From the NCBI GenBank assembly GCA_041441465.1, contig JASDSY010000024.1, positions 1 to 64,000 of the forward strand: DNA of 64,000 bases, read 5' to 3'. Below are positions 52,075-60,933 of this stretch, piece by piece. The notes below the pieces were generated by a model. The model was not told the origin of the DNA and made no database searches. It saw only the letters and a list, made by a program, of their open reading frames with translations. The stretch comes from JASDSY01 sp041441465. GTDB lineage: Bacteria; Muiribacteriota; UBA9980. The number at the start of each line of letters is the position of its first letter. The first letter of the stretch is position 1. The position numbers and the translations under genes are program-made.

Positions 52075-53532
52075 ATGCAGAAAAATATTTTATTTTTTGA
52101 AAATGAAGAATTAAATACTTATATATGCGAAGCCTGCGACGGCATTCTCGAAAAAATGGCGGACAAATGCCCGTTATGCGGAGAATCCGGCAGCGTAAAA
52201 AAAATCGAGATTATACCTAAAAATTTTGACGATGAATTCAGCCTGTTCGAAAATGACGAAACTGAATCTGAAGATGTTATGCCGGTATCGGCGGCCAGGA
52301 TATATGATGAAACACAAAATGAAAGCGCCGGAAGTTCGATTAAGTCCTATAAGACCGGTATATCGGAATTTGACAAATTGTTTGACGGCGCTCTCCTTTC
52401 AGGAACGGTCAATTTATTTATCGGAGCGCCGGGCGCCGGGAAAACGCTTTTTTTGTTGAAAATAGCCGAAGCTTATGCTAAATCAGGACTTTCTACGCTT
52501 TTTATCAGTTCCGAGGAATCATTAAGCCAGCTGTCGAGTAAAATATCGAAATTATCTATTAATTCACCTAAATTTTATTTTGTATCCATTCTTGATATAC
52601 GTCAGGCGATGAATGAAATTTCCAAGTTTTCGCCTGAAGTGCTTATACTTGATTCGGTGTCCGGTTTTTTCAAAAAGGATATAGATGCGGTGCAGTCAAC
52701 GCACATTCAGATTCGTGAATGCATGGGACTGATAACCCAGATGGCGAAAGAGGATAACCGCGCCGTTCTCATATCGGCCCAGAATCTATACAGCGCTTGC
52801 AGCTATGAATTTGATTCTATATCCAGTTTTTTTGATTCTATTGTCATTTTTAACAGCCAGAAGGATGATATAAAAACGCTTAAACTGAAAAAGAGCAGAA
52901 GCAGCGCTAACAATAGCATTGGAATTTTCAAAAGCAACATCAGCGGCCTTATTCCGCTGACAAGCGGAGAGCTGCTGGATTTTTCCAGACTCGACCGCGG
53001 CCGCTTCGACTCGCAGGTCGGCAGGATATTTTTTGCGGCAAATGAAAACGGTCTGAACACGCTGGTTGAAATTCATGTATTGGTTTGTAAAACCGACGCG
53101 GTGAATCCGAAACATAAGCTCGATCCTAAAATATCAGGCGATATGTTTGAAACCGTTATAAATATAATCGAAAAATACGAAAATATAGATTTGCAGAATT
53201 GCAACATTAATGTAAAAATAAAAAGCAGCTTTTATGTAAATGACGAGGCTATTGAACTGGCGCTTGCCGCCGGCATAATATCGAGTTATTATAACATAGC
53301 GCTGCCGTCTGATTTAATTATCGGCGGCCATGTCGAGCTTACCGGAAAGGTTGCGGCTGATAACGCGCTTTTAGAGAAAATTTGCGTCATATCGGCCGGG
53401 AATTTGAGGCCTATAATTTTGTCCGGCGCCGGCGATGACGAAAATGCGGAAGCTTTAAAAAATATGGAATTGATTAATATAAAGTCTATTGACCAATTAA
53501 AAAAAATATTGTCTGCCATATCTAAAAAATAA
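52075..53532 (+). CDS. radA: Divergent RadA/Sms DNA repair ATPase
   Basis: 485 residues with RadA order: zinc finger C18, C21, C32, C35; Walker A GAPGAGKT (117-124); Walker B LILDSVSG; and a C-terminal Lon-protease-like domain (DPKISGDMFETVINIIEKY...IIGGHVELTGKVAADN). The diagnostic KNRFG motif of RadA is replaced by KSRSS (in KKSRSSANNSIGIF), and a charged linker separates finger and ATPase. RadA drives branch migration of recombination intermediates; the changed motif, which couples ATP to DNA, suggests altered activity. Follows uvrA by 36 nt, probably cotranscribed. Confidence 0.82.
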   Translation: MQKNILFFENEELNTYICEACDGILEKMADKCPLCGESGSVKKIEIIPKNFDDEFSLFENDETESEDVMPVSAARIYDETQNESAGSSIKSYKTGISEFDKLFDGALLSGTVNLFIGAPGAGKTLFLLKIAEAYAKSGLSTLFISSEESLSQLSSKISKLSINSPKFYFVSILDIRQAMNEISKFSPEVLILDSVSGFFKKDIDAVQSTHIQIRECMGLITQMAKEDNRAVLISAQNLYSACSYEFDSISSFFDSIVIFNSQKDDIKTLKLKKSRSSANNSIGIFKSNISGLIPLTSGELLDFSRLDRGRFDSQVGRIFFAANENGLNTLVEIHVLVCKTDAVNPKHKLDPKISGDMFETVINIIEKYENIDLQNCNINVKIKSSFYVNDEAIELALAAGIISSYYNIALPSDLIIGGHVELTGKVAADNALLEKICVISAGNLRPIILSGAGDDENAEALKNMELINIKSIDQLKKILSAISKK

Positions 53533-53677
53533 ATTTTTAATTGATAATATAAATAATTTAAGGACCGGTTGCCTGGAAAAGTCTTTTAAATATTGGATTT
53601 TTAATGTATTAAGTAAAGTTAATATTTATACAAATATTGATTTCAGACATTAATCAAAAAAAAAAGTCCAAAAACCC

Positions 53678-53706
53678 TTGACATTTAGATATGATTTTTA
53701 TATAAT
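53678..53706 (+). promoter_or_regulatory. Consensus sigma70 promoter of the HU gene
   Basis: TTGACA (53678-53683), exactly 17 nt, TATAAT (53701-53706): perfect consensus. Start near 53713, leader about 30 nt. Confidence 0.92.
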
Positions 53707-53743
53707 GAAAACATAACCAAAATCTTAAGAGAGGTGTTTCTAA

Positions 53744-54019
53744 GTGAACAAAGCAGATCTCATCGATGCAATTGCAAAACAGGTTTCAATCGCTAAAACA
53801 GCAGCAGCTAATGTAGTTGACGCGTTTATCGACACAGTTACAAAATCACTCAAAAAAGGTGAAAAAGTAACATTAATGGGTTTCGGTTCATGGGAAGTTC
53901 GTGAAAGAGCCGCTCGTGTTGGCAGAAATCCACAGACAGGCAAAGAAATCAAAATCAAAGCTAAAAAAGTTCCTAAATTCAACCCTGGAAAAGAATTAAA
54001 AGAAGCTGTTGCGAAGTAA
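53744..54019 (+). CDS. hup: DNA-binding protein HU
   Basis: 91 residues, complete HU/IHF-family protein. DNA-binding arm GRNPQTGKEIKIKAKKVPKFNPG with the Pro at the arm tip, and TLMGFGSWEVRERAARVGRN preceding it. Compacts and bends chromosomal DNA as a dimer. GTG start with AGAGGTG 7 nt upstream. Codon use is biased toward A/T-ending optimal codons, and the promoter is perfect consensus, consistent with very high expression. Confidence 0.97.
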   Translation: MNKADLIDAIAKQVSIAKTAAANVVDAFIDTVTKSLKKGEKVTLMGFGSWEVRERAARVGRNPQTGKEIKIKAKKVPKFNPGKELKEAVAK

Positions 54020-54056
54020 TTAAACCTCTCAAGGTTTCCTTATTTTTTCACTTCTT

Positions 54057-54097
54057 AAAACTCTCGATCGTAGTTTATACGATTGGGAGTTTTTTTA
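54057..54097 (+). terminator. Terminator of hup
   Basis: AAAACTCTCGATCGTA (54057-54072) pairs with TACGATTGGGAGTTTT (54078-54093, two G-T) around a 5-nt loop, then further T. A smaller AAACCT/AGGTTT hairpin (54022-54037) sits just after the stop. Confidence 0.9.
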
Positions 54098-54305
54098 TTT
54101 ATTTTAGCCGGTTCATCGATTATCAATTTGACATTAACAGCGGGATATGATAAATTATATCAACTTAAAATTTTACGAAACTTAACAGTAATAAAATACA
54201 ATTGTAATAAATAATTTTTTTATAGTTTTAAATAAAATACAAATAATAAAGCCTGACTATAAATTATTTCGGGCCGTTATAAAATTTTTAGAAAAAGGAT
54301 ATTAT

Positions 54306-54767
54306 ATGATATCTATTTCAAAGTTAATCGACACGGATTTAGTAATTTTTAATTTAAAGGCAAGCACTAAATCTGAGGCTCTTTTAAAAATATGCGAGCA
54401 TATAACTCAAAAGCATAAAATATGTGAGTCTAAGGCGCTTTTCGACACCATTATGAACAGGGAAAGCCTGCATTCTACGGCGGTCGGCCATGGTATTGCC
54501 ATTCCTCATGCAAGGTGTGATGAAAGCGAGTCATTGATAATAGCGGTGGCGTTAATTGAAAAAGGCGTCGATTTTGGCGCGATCGATGGAATTCCAGTAA
54601 ATATGGTTTTTTCCATAATCGCTCCCAAAGCCGAAACGGCAAGCTATTTGCAGGTTTTATCGCAGATAGCCAGCCTTTTGCATTCCGATAACGTTAGAAG
54701 GGAATTATTATCCTCGAAAACGGCCCAGGAATTTATTGAAATTATTAAAAAGAATGAAAGAAGGTAA
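54306..54767 (+). CDS. ptsN: PTS EIIA (nitrogen/fructose-type) domain protein
   Basis: 153 residues, one EIIA domain of the fructose/mannitol/Ntr class. Phospho-acceptor H68 lies in GHGIAIPHAR; ESLHSTAVGHG precedes it as usual. With no EIIB/EIIC gene nearby it is probably a regulatory EIIA (PtsN-like) that reports the phosphorylation state of the PTS. It is followed 5 nt later by a CBS-pair protein and then an ion transporter, so it may regulate that transporter. Promoter not evident. Confidence 0.87.
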   Translation: MISISKLIDTDLVIFNLKASTKSEALLKICEHITQKHKICESKALFDTIMNRESLHSTAVGHGIAIPHARCDESESLIIAVALIEKGVDFGAIDGIPVNMVFSIIAPKAETASYLQVLSQIASLLHSDNVRRELLSSKTAQEFIEIIKKNERR

Positions 54768-54772
54768 AAGGA

Positions 54773-55222
54773 TTGCTTGTAAAGGAGTTCATGAAAACCG
54801 ATTTTAAGACGGTTCCGGAAGGGATGTGCGTTTCGGAGCTGGCGCGCCTGTTTGTTGAAGACGGCGAAGAGGGATATCCGGTGGTTAACAGCCATCAGGA
54901 AATTGTCGGTTTTGTGACTGTGCGTGACCTTTTGCAGGTTTTTCTGCCTAATTACATAAGAAATATTTCCGATTTTTTTGAATATTCAGATAACTTCGGG
55001 TATCTTGAAATTTTTTACATGCGCGGCAAGGGCAGCCTTTTTATAGTCGAGGACATAATGAATTATAACGTTATATCGATAGGCGCTGATGCCTCGCTGA
55101 CCCGCGCGCTGGTAATTATGTTTTTACATAAAATAAATATGCTGCCGGTCATACGCGGTCTTAAAATTCTCGGTGTTATAAGGCAGAAAGATATAATTTC
55201 CGTACTGTTTGAAGGAAGTTGA
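54773..55222 (+). CDS. CBS-domain pair protein
   Basis: 149 residues, two CBS motifs: 1-60 (VKEFMKTDFKTVPEG ... GYPVVNSHQEIVGFVTVRDLL) and 90-149 (VEDIMNYNVISIGAD ... MLPVIRGLKILGVIRQKDII). CBS pairs sense adenine nucleotides or c-di-AMP. TTG start 5 nt after ptsN; its stop overlaps the vicinity of the transporter start. Probable regulatory partner of that transporter. Confidence 0.88.
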   Translation: MLVKEFMKTDFKTVPEGMCVSELARLFVEDGEEGYPVVNSHQEIVGFVTVRDLLQVFLPNYIRNISDFFEYSDNFGYLEIFYMRGKGSLFIVEDIMNYNVISIGADASLTRALVIMFLHKINMLPVIRGLKILGVIRQKDIISVLFEGS

Positions 55223-55227
55223 TATTA

Positions 55228-56505
55228 TTGGAACAGGTTTCTCTTTCGTGGTTTATATATATCATAATGCTTGTAATGATAGCCGGTACAAAGTATCATA
55301 AATCCGTGATAGCTATGTCCGCCGGAGTCTTATTCCTGACCTCGCGCTATTTGAATATCGCTGATCTTTCTGATTTTTCAATATTGAACCTTGATTTTGT
55401 GGTTACTTTTGTCGCCATGTCGATTTTTGCGAGCTTTATGAGGATATCCGGCATTTTTCAATTTTTAGTTTTAAAGGCCGTAAAAAAGAGCGAATGGAAC
55501 TTAAAAAAACTAATAAGAAATAGTTCATTTGTTATGCTCGGGCTTGCGGCTTTTTTTTGCGACCGTGTCGCGGTGGTTTCGATCTTTCCGATAATAGCTT
55601 TTATTTTCGATGCGCTTAATGTCGAATTCAATCCCGCGCTTCTTGGTTTTTTAAACGCGGCAGGAATAGGCGGGACGCTTTTATCCATAAGCGGCGCCGA
55701 AGTGATTCTTATAGGAAGCGCTGCTAAAATAGATTTTTTATATTATTTCATTAACGTAACGCCGGCGATATTCGTTGCGTTTTTAATTTCAATAGTCATA
55801 ATCAATAAAATACATGTCAAGTACGAAATAGACACATCGTCGGTATCGGTAGTTAAGTTCAAGGAAGAAATGTCTATACGCGACAATTCGCTTTTTTCAA
55901 AATTAATACTTATAATTGTGTTTACCGCTGTAATGCTTTTTTTATCGAGCATTATCGGCATATCCAATTCGGTCATAATTTTATCAGGCGCAACACTTCT
56001 GTTTTTAATGATTGATATAGCGCCGGACAAAATCCTTTCGGATGTTAAACTGAACCTGTTTTTTTATATATTTGGACTTCATATAGTGTCCGCAGCTTTT
56101 TTCAAATATCATATTTACGAAAATGTCGCGGCGTTCATATTTAGTTATTTAAGTTTCAATCCGTACCTTATATGCATTTTAATTTTGATTTCAGGGCTTC
56201 TGTTTTCAATAATATTCGGCCGCCTGCCGGCAGCGTTTTTCTTTATCCCTGTCATATCGTGTTTTTCATCGGTGTCAAAAGATTTAAATATAATGCCTTT
56301 TTATGTTTCCTTTATATTCAGCATAACATTTTCGCGCGCGCCGACGATGCTTCGCGAGATTCCCAAGGTGCTGAAAAATACCCACATCGATGAAAAAAAA
56401 GTATGGACGCATTTTCTTGAGTTTATAAAAGATTCGATATTAATTTATATTTTAAGCATTTTCTGGTTCGCGGTATATATATACCTGCGTTATTATTATT
56501 TTTAA
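55228..56505 (+). CDS. IT-superfamily (ArsB/NhaD/DASS-like) membrane transporter
   Basis: 425 residues with ten or more hydrophobic segments. Duplicated half-domains show LGLAAFFCDRVAVVSIFPIIAF and GFLNAAGIGGTLLSISGAEVILIGSAA, the re-entrant pattern of the ion transporter superfamily in which a SNT/GGT turn binds substrate. Here the usual N-x-[ST] of the motif is degenerate (GGTLLSISG). Start: TTG at 55228 with AAGGAAG about 10 nt upstream; a TTG at 55219 overlaps that site. Transport substrate unknown. Third gene of the EIIA-CBS-transporter operon. Confidence 0.8.
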   Translation: MEQVSLSWFIYIIMLVMIAGTKYHKSVIAMSAGVLFLTSRYLNIADLSDFSILNLDFVVTFVAMSIFASFMRISGIFQFLVLKAVKKSEWNLKKLIRNSSFVMLGLAAFFCDRVAVVSIFPIIAFIFDALNVEFNPALLGFLNAAGIGGTLLSISGAEVILIGSAAKIDFLYYFINVTPAIFVAFLISIVIINKIHVKYEIDTSSVSVVKFKEEMSIRDNSLFSKLILIIVFTAVMLFLSSIIGISNSVIILSGATLLFLMIDIAPDKILSDVKLNLFFYIFGLHIVSAAFFKYHIYENVAAFIFSYLSFNPYLICILILISGLLFSIIFGRLPAAFFFIPVISCFSSVSKDLNIMPFYVSFIFSITFSRAPTMLREIPKVLKNTHIDEKKVWTHFLEFIKDSILIYILSIFWFAVYIYLRYYYF

Positions 56506-56525
56506 AGCAAGCGGCGAGGTGAATG

Positions 56526-58418
56526 ATGTCTGATAATAAAAAAATAATCGGCCCTTCTAATATTCTTTTTTTTCCGCTGGAATGTTTATGCAGCGACAGC
56601 GATATTGATTTAAAAAGCAAATCAGGCGTGTACTCCCGCTCGCTTCCTAAATTGATTTCAACAAAATTCGAGGCTTTAAATAAGCTGAAAATTTTTTACA
56701 TTTATTTTCTTGCTAAAAATAAAGAAAATAAAAACGTTTTAAATGATTTTCAAAAATCGTCCGATGTTTCATTCCTCGAGGAATATGTACAAAAATCTAA
56801 CATTCAGGCTGATTGCGTGATAAGCGGCACCATAAAACTTGTGCCGGATTACAGCCCTGCCGCGCCTAATAAAAACCTTAATGCAGTCAATATAGAATTA
56901 TTTATGTATAACCCGGACGATAAATCTAAAATTGACATTAATTCTTATTCTTTTGCCGAAAAAGACATGCCGCTTATTATTCCTAAAATGCTGAAAGATA
57001 TATGCAGCTGCGTCGATCCTGAAAATGCCATTTTCACCGACGAAGAAAAAAATAAATTAATGATTTGCGATACCACTAATTTTAACTGTTTGAAGAATTA
57101 TTTTTATACAATTGAAATTCTTGCGTCGCGTAATCCTTATGAAAAGCTCGGCGATTCTGTTTTAACTTATTTATATGATTCGTTAAAATCTGATCCTGAA
57201 TTCGTATTTACAATCGAAATAGGCGCTTTTATCTGCGATGATTTTTTGAGGTTTGGCGAAAAGCAGGAAGCACTTAAAATATGTGAAAAACTCATAAATA
57301 TTTCCGGGCATTTCAAATTTTATCTTACCCTCGGAAAGATTCAGCTTCAATTAAATAATTATGACGCCACGTTTGAGGCTTTAAAAAACGGAATTTCGCG
57401 TAATCCAGATATTGGCGATGTCGCTTATAATATGGGCCAGCTCGCTATCAGCCTGAATCGTATCGAAGAGGCTAAATATGCTTTTAAAGCTATGATAGAC
57501 AGCGATTACATGCTTCCGATAGCGTATGATAACCTCGGGGTCATACATGCGTCGGCCGGCGAAATAGAGCAGGCTATCGATTGCTGGCACCGCTCTATCG
57601 AATTCGATCCGGCTAAAGTTTCAGCATACGCTAATTTGGGCCGCGCATATCTGGAAAAAGGCGAAATGAGAAAATCCGAGGATTATTTGAAAAAAGCCGA
57701 GAAAATTAATTCTTCGTATTTTATGACATATTTAAATATGAGCGAGTTATATAAAAAAAATGGAAATTTGAAGAAAGCCGAAGAGTGCTATAAAAAAGCC
57801 GTATATTATAATCCTGACCTTAATTTCAGCGATGAACAGCGCAAAGCGCTTCGCGACGCGAATGAACTGACCGATAATAACCTCGAATTCGAAGCAATCA
57901 AAATGTATGATAAAGTGATTTCGGAAAATGAACGCTGCTGGCAGGCACATTTTTTTAAAGGTATAGCATGCCGGAAATTAAAAAAATTAGCTGAAGCCGA
58001 AGAATCGTTCATAAAAGCGTGTGAAATAAACCGTAATTTTCCTGACTCACAAAATGAACTCGGCCTTATATATTTGCTGAAATCAAACTTTAATGACGCG
58101 ATAATGCTTTTTAACAGGGCGCTCGAAATATCGCCTGAAAATTCTGGTTATATATGCAATCTTGGCTTGTGCTATCTTGAAATGAAAAAATACGAGAGTG
58201 CCAGGCATTATCTTTATAAGGCTAAATACTTGAACCCGCAAGATACAAAAATCGATGAGTGTATCGAACTTTTAAATAAAGTTATTAACGATGAAAAACA
58301 GAAAAAAGATAATCAAAATGAAGCCGGCCAGACTGAGAACCGGCCTAAAAAACCTCAGCCTGGCAATGGTGAAACACCAGGTTTTATTGATAGAATCAAA
58401 AATATATTTAAAAAATAA
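56526..58418 (+). CDS. Large cytosolic TPR protein
   Basis: About 630 residues. The N-terminal 150 (GPSNILFFPLECLCSDSD ... CVISGTIKLVPD) resemble the small alpha/beta domain that precedes TPRs in some bacterial regulators (a TolB N-terminal-like fold). TPRs run from about 245 to 590, for example PDIGDVAYNMGQLAIS and PAKVSAYANLGRAYLEKG. The end is a polar, Pro/Asn/Gln-rich tail. No signal peptide. GAGG lies 6 nt before the ATG at 56526. Convergent with the histidine kinase gene, 10 nt apart. Confidence 0.82.
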   Translation: MSDNKKIIGPSNILFFPLECLCSDSDIDLKSKSGVYSRSLPKLISTKFEALNKLKIFYIYFLAKNKENKNVLNDFQKSSDVSFLEEYVQKSNIQADCVISGTIKLVPDYSPAAPNKNLNAVNIELFMYNPDDKSKIDINSYSFAEKDMPLIIPKMLKDICSCVDPENAIFTDEEKNKLMICDTTNFNCLKNYFYTIEILASRNPYEKLGDSVLTYLYDSLKSDPEFVFTIEIGAFICDDFLRFGEKQEALKICEKLINISGHFKFYLTLGKIQLQLNNYDATFEALKNGISRNPDIGDVAYNMGQLAISLNRIEEAKYAFKAMIDSDYMLPIAYDNLGVIHASAGEIEQAIDCWHRSIEFDPAKVSAYANLGRAYLEKGEMRKSEDYLKKAEKINSSYFMTYLNMSELYKKNGNLKKAEECYKKAVYYNPDLNFSDEQRKALRDANELTDNNLEFEAIKMYDKVISENERCWQAHFFKGIACRKLKKLAEAEESFIKACEINRNFPDSQNELGLIYLLKSNFNDAIMLFNRALEISPENSGYICNLGLCYLEMKKYESARHYLYKAKYLNPQDTKIDECIELLNKVINDEKQKKDNQNEAGQTENRPKKPQPGNGETPGFIDRIKNIFKK

Positions 58419-58428
58419 ATAAGTACTT

Positions 58429-60903
58429 TTACTCAATGAATTTAATCAAGGAACAGTGGTCCTGGATTTTAAACTGTTCAGGAATGTACTTTGAATTTTT
58501 AATGATTTTCGAAATTAATTCAGTATTTACAGCGTTCATTATGAAATTATCATTTATAAAAAGTTTGATAGCTGTGTTTCCTGAATAATTTTTGAAGTTG
58601 ATTATTTCATCGATGCAGGCAATATTATTGATAAATGATATCAGATTGGTTTTTGAAATCATTATCTCTATTTCTTTAGCCGTAAGATCTAAAAACGGTT
58701 CCAGCATATTTGCTGCGCTTGATTTTTCATTAATTATGAATTTCGCGGCGTTATGGATTAAATTCAGCAGATAATTCAATAATTCGGGTTTGGTCGAAAT
58801 TGTATCTTCAAAGGAAATTATCACGCTGTTTGGATGGAATGGAAATATATCGCCTGAGTTTATGTGTTTGATATTATCACAGCCTCTTTTAACATCGTAA
58901 GCGAAGGGCTCTGATTCCATTACCACGTCGACGTGGTTGCCGTTTAATTCATTAATTAAAGTTTCATTGTTTTTTATGATTTCAACTTTTATATTTTTAA
59001 TATTTAACTTGTTCAGCTCTATTATTTTTTTTAGTATGGTATAATGTGTAGAGTCTTTATGCGGTACCGCCACTTTAATTCCGCCGGTATTTTTTGTCGT
59101 TTCTGTTTCTTTTTTTGTTATAGCGGCGAAAGCTTCATCGTTTTTAGAGAAAATGTTAACTCCGTTTCTATTTAAAACGGATAATAGTTTAACCGGCATG
59201 TTGTTAGCGAGAAGGTTAAAAAACATCGGCAGCATTATAGAAGCGCAGTCGACTTTTCTTTTTATTATTTTATCGTTAAGTTCATCCCAATCGCTGCATT
59301 GGATCCATTCTATTTTTTCGTCATTTTCGCATCTGAAATGGTTTTGCTGCGCTATCATAAGCGGCGCATGATCTAGAATCGGCATGTATGCTATTTTTAT
59401 CTTTTTGCCGTTGTTTTTTTCGGCAGCTTTGTTAGTTTGTTTTATTATTGGTATCGCGAAATGAAATGATGAACCCTGGTCGATTACTGAATCGACCCAG
59501 ATGCTGCCGTTATGAAGTTCGATTATTTTTTTGCAAATTGGCAGGCCGAGTCCGGTGCCACCGTATTTTCTGGTGGAACTCGTATCGACCTGGTAAAAAT
59601 TATGAAATATATTTTTGATTTTATCAGGTGAAATTCCTATTCCGGTATCTGAAATTGAAAATTCAAGGCGCGTTTCGAAATACCTTACTTTTATTTCGAT
59701 TTTGCCGTTATTCGGCGTAAATTTTATGGCGTTATTTAAAAGGTTGACTATTACCTGCCTGATTTTGAGCTCGTCGGCGGTTATTTTGCCGTCTGAGCGG
59801 TCGTCGTAATAAAAGTTGACGGCGATATTTTTAGCTGACGCGAGCTTATAATAAGAGGCGAGAACTTCTTTAATCAAAGCCTTGATGTCGAATTCGGTCA
59901 GATTGATATGGATATTTTTTAATTCGAGCTGTAAAATATCAAGAAGATCGTTGATAAGTTCAAGAAGATGTAAGCTGTTTTTTGATATTTTTGACATGAA
60001 ATTTTTCTGGTCCGCCGTTGAAAGTTTAGTCTCGTCGTCCATGATGATATTTGTATAGCCGATTATAGATGTAAGCGGCGTACGCAGTTCATGAGATATA
60101 AGCGACATAAAATTGGATTTCAAATTATCCAGCTCTTTTTCGCCGGTTATATTGGTCAATATTAAAATAATCCCGATTGAATTATTTTCATTATTTATTA
60201 TATGGCATATTTTGGCCCTTAAAAATATCTCGCGCCCTGACTTATTAAAAATTTCAAAATCTGAATTTATTATTTTTTGCGGATTTTTTAAAGCTTCGAT
60301 TATGAGTTTATTCAGTGGTTCGTAAGGGATCGCAAGAAGCAGCGAGCGCCCCAAAAGTTCATGGCTTTTTATTTCAAGAATGCTTTCGGCGAGACGGTTG
60401 ACTTTTATTATGTTCAGCGAATTATCGGTTACGATTATGCCTTCGGGCATACTTATTATAGTTGACTCTAAGATGGAGCTTTCCGCTTTGATATAATTAT
60501 TTATTTCAATTGTCGCAAGTTCGATTTTTTTACGTTCGCTTATTTCGTGGCCTATGATTATAAATCCGGCAACTTCTTTTGAATGCTCGTAAACGGCCGA
60601 ACATGAAAGTTCAAGATATATTTCGCGCGAATTTGAGTCGCAAAATATCATTTCGCAGCTGCTCAGCCCTTTTAACGAAGCTTCGCTGCACATTTTATCA
60701 TAAATTTCGAAATCATTGCTTATGGAAGCCAGCATCGAATAATGCAGGCCGGATAATGCGGACGATTTATAATTAAACCTGTCCTCGAAAGTTTTGTTGA
60801 CGTTGATTATAATGCCTTCCGGGTCGGTGATTATAACTATGTCCTTTAAATGGTCAAATGCTTTGATATATTTTTTTAATTCTTCCATTTTATTTTTCGT
60901 CAT
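58429..60903 (-). CDS. Soluble PAS-PAS histidine kinase fused to an NrtA-like binding domain
   Basis: 824 residues without signal peptide or membrane span. PAS 1 about 12-125, PAS 2 about 148-255; HisKA with H271 in SHELRTPL; HATPase with N387/N391, G1 DTGIG (419-423) and G2 GGTGLGL (448-454). After a linker, residues 501-820 form a periplasmic-binding-protein-like fold of the NrtA/CmpA/NMT1 type: KIKIAYMPILDHAPLMIAQQ, then KVDCASIMLPMFFNLLANN and VAVPHKDSTHYTIL. In transport this fold binds nitrate, bicarbonate or pyrimidines outside the cell; here it would act as a cytosolic ligand sensor behind the kinase. No receiver domain. Last gene of the exopolysaccharide-type group; AGGA is 9 nt before ATG. 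Confidence 0.85.
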   Translation of the reverse strand: MTKNKMEELKKYIKAFDHLKDIVIITDPEGIIINVNKTFEDRFNYKSSALSGLHYSMLASISNDFEIYDKMCSEASLKGLSSCEMIFCDSNSREIYLELSCSAVYEHSKEVAGFIIIGHEISERKKIELATIEINNYIKAESSILESTIISMPEGIIVTDNSLNIIKVNRLAESILEIKSHELLGRSLLLAIPYEPLNKLIIEALKNPQKIINSDFEIFNKSGREIFLRAKICHIINNENNSIGIILILTNITGEKELDNLKSNFMSLISHELRTPLTSIIGYTNIIMDDETKLSTADQKNFMSKISKNSLHLLELINDLLDILQLELKNIHINLTEFDIKALIKEVLASYYKLASAKNIAVNFYYDDRSDGKITADELKIRQVIVNLLNNAIKFTPNNGKIEIKVRYFETRLEFSISDTGIGISPDKIKNIFHNFYQVDTSSTRKYGGTGLGLPICKKIIELHNGSIWVDSVIDQGSSFHFAIPIIKQTNKAAEKNNGKKIKIAYMPILDHAPLMIAQQNHFRCENDEKIEWIQCSDWDELNDKIIKRKVDCASIMLPMFFNLLANNMPVKLLSVLNRNGVNIFSKNDEAFAAITKKETETTKNTGGIKVAVPHKDSTHYTILKKIIELNKLNIKNIKVEIIKNNETLINELNGNHVDVVMESEPFAYDVKRGCDNIKHINSGDIFPFHPNSVIISFEDTISTKPELLNYLLNLIHNAAKFIINEKSSAANMLEPFLDLTAKEIEIMISKTNLISFINNIACIDEIINFKNYSGNTAIKLFINDNFIMNAVNTELISKIIKNSKYIPEQFKIQDHCSLIKFIE

Positions 60904-60933
60904 AATAAATTCCTGACAATTAAAATTAAAAAC

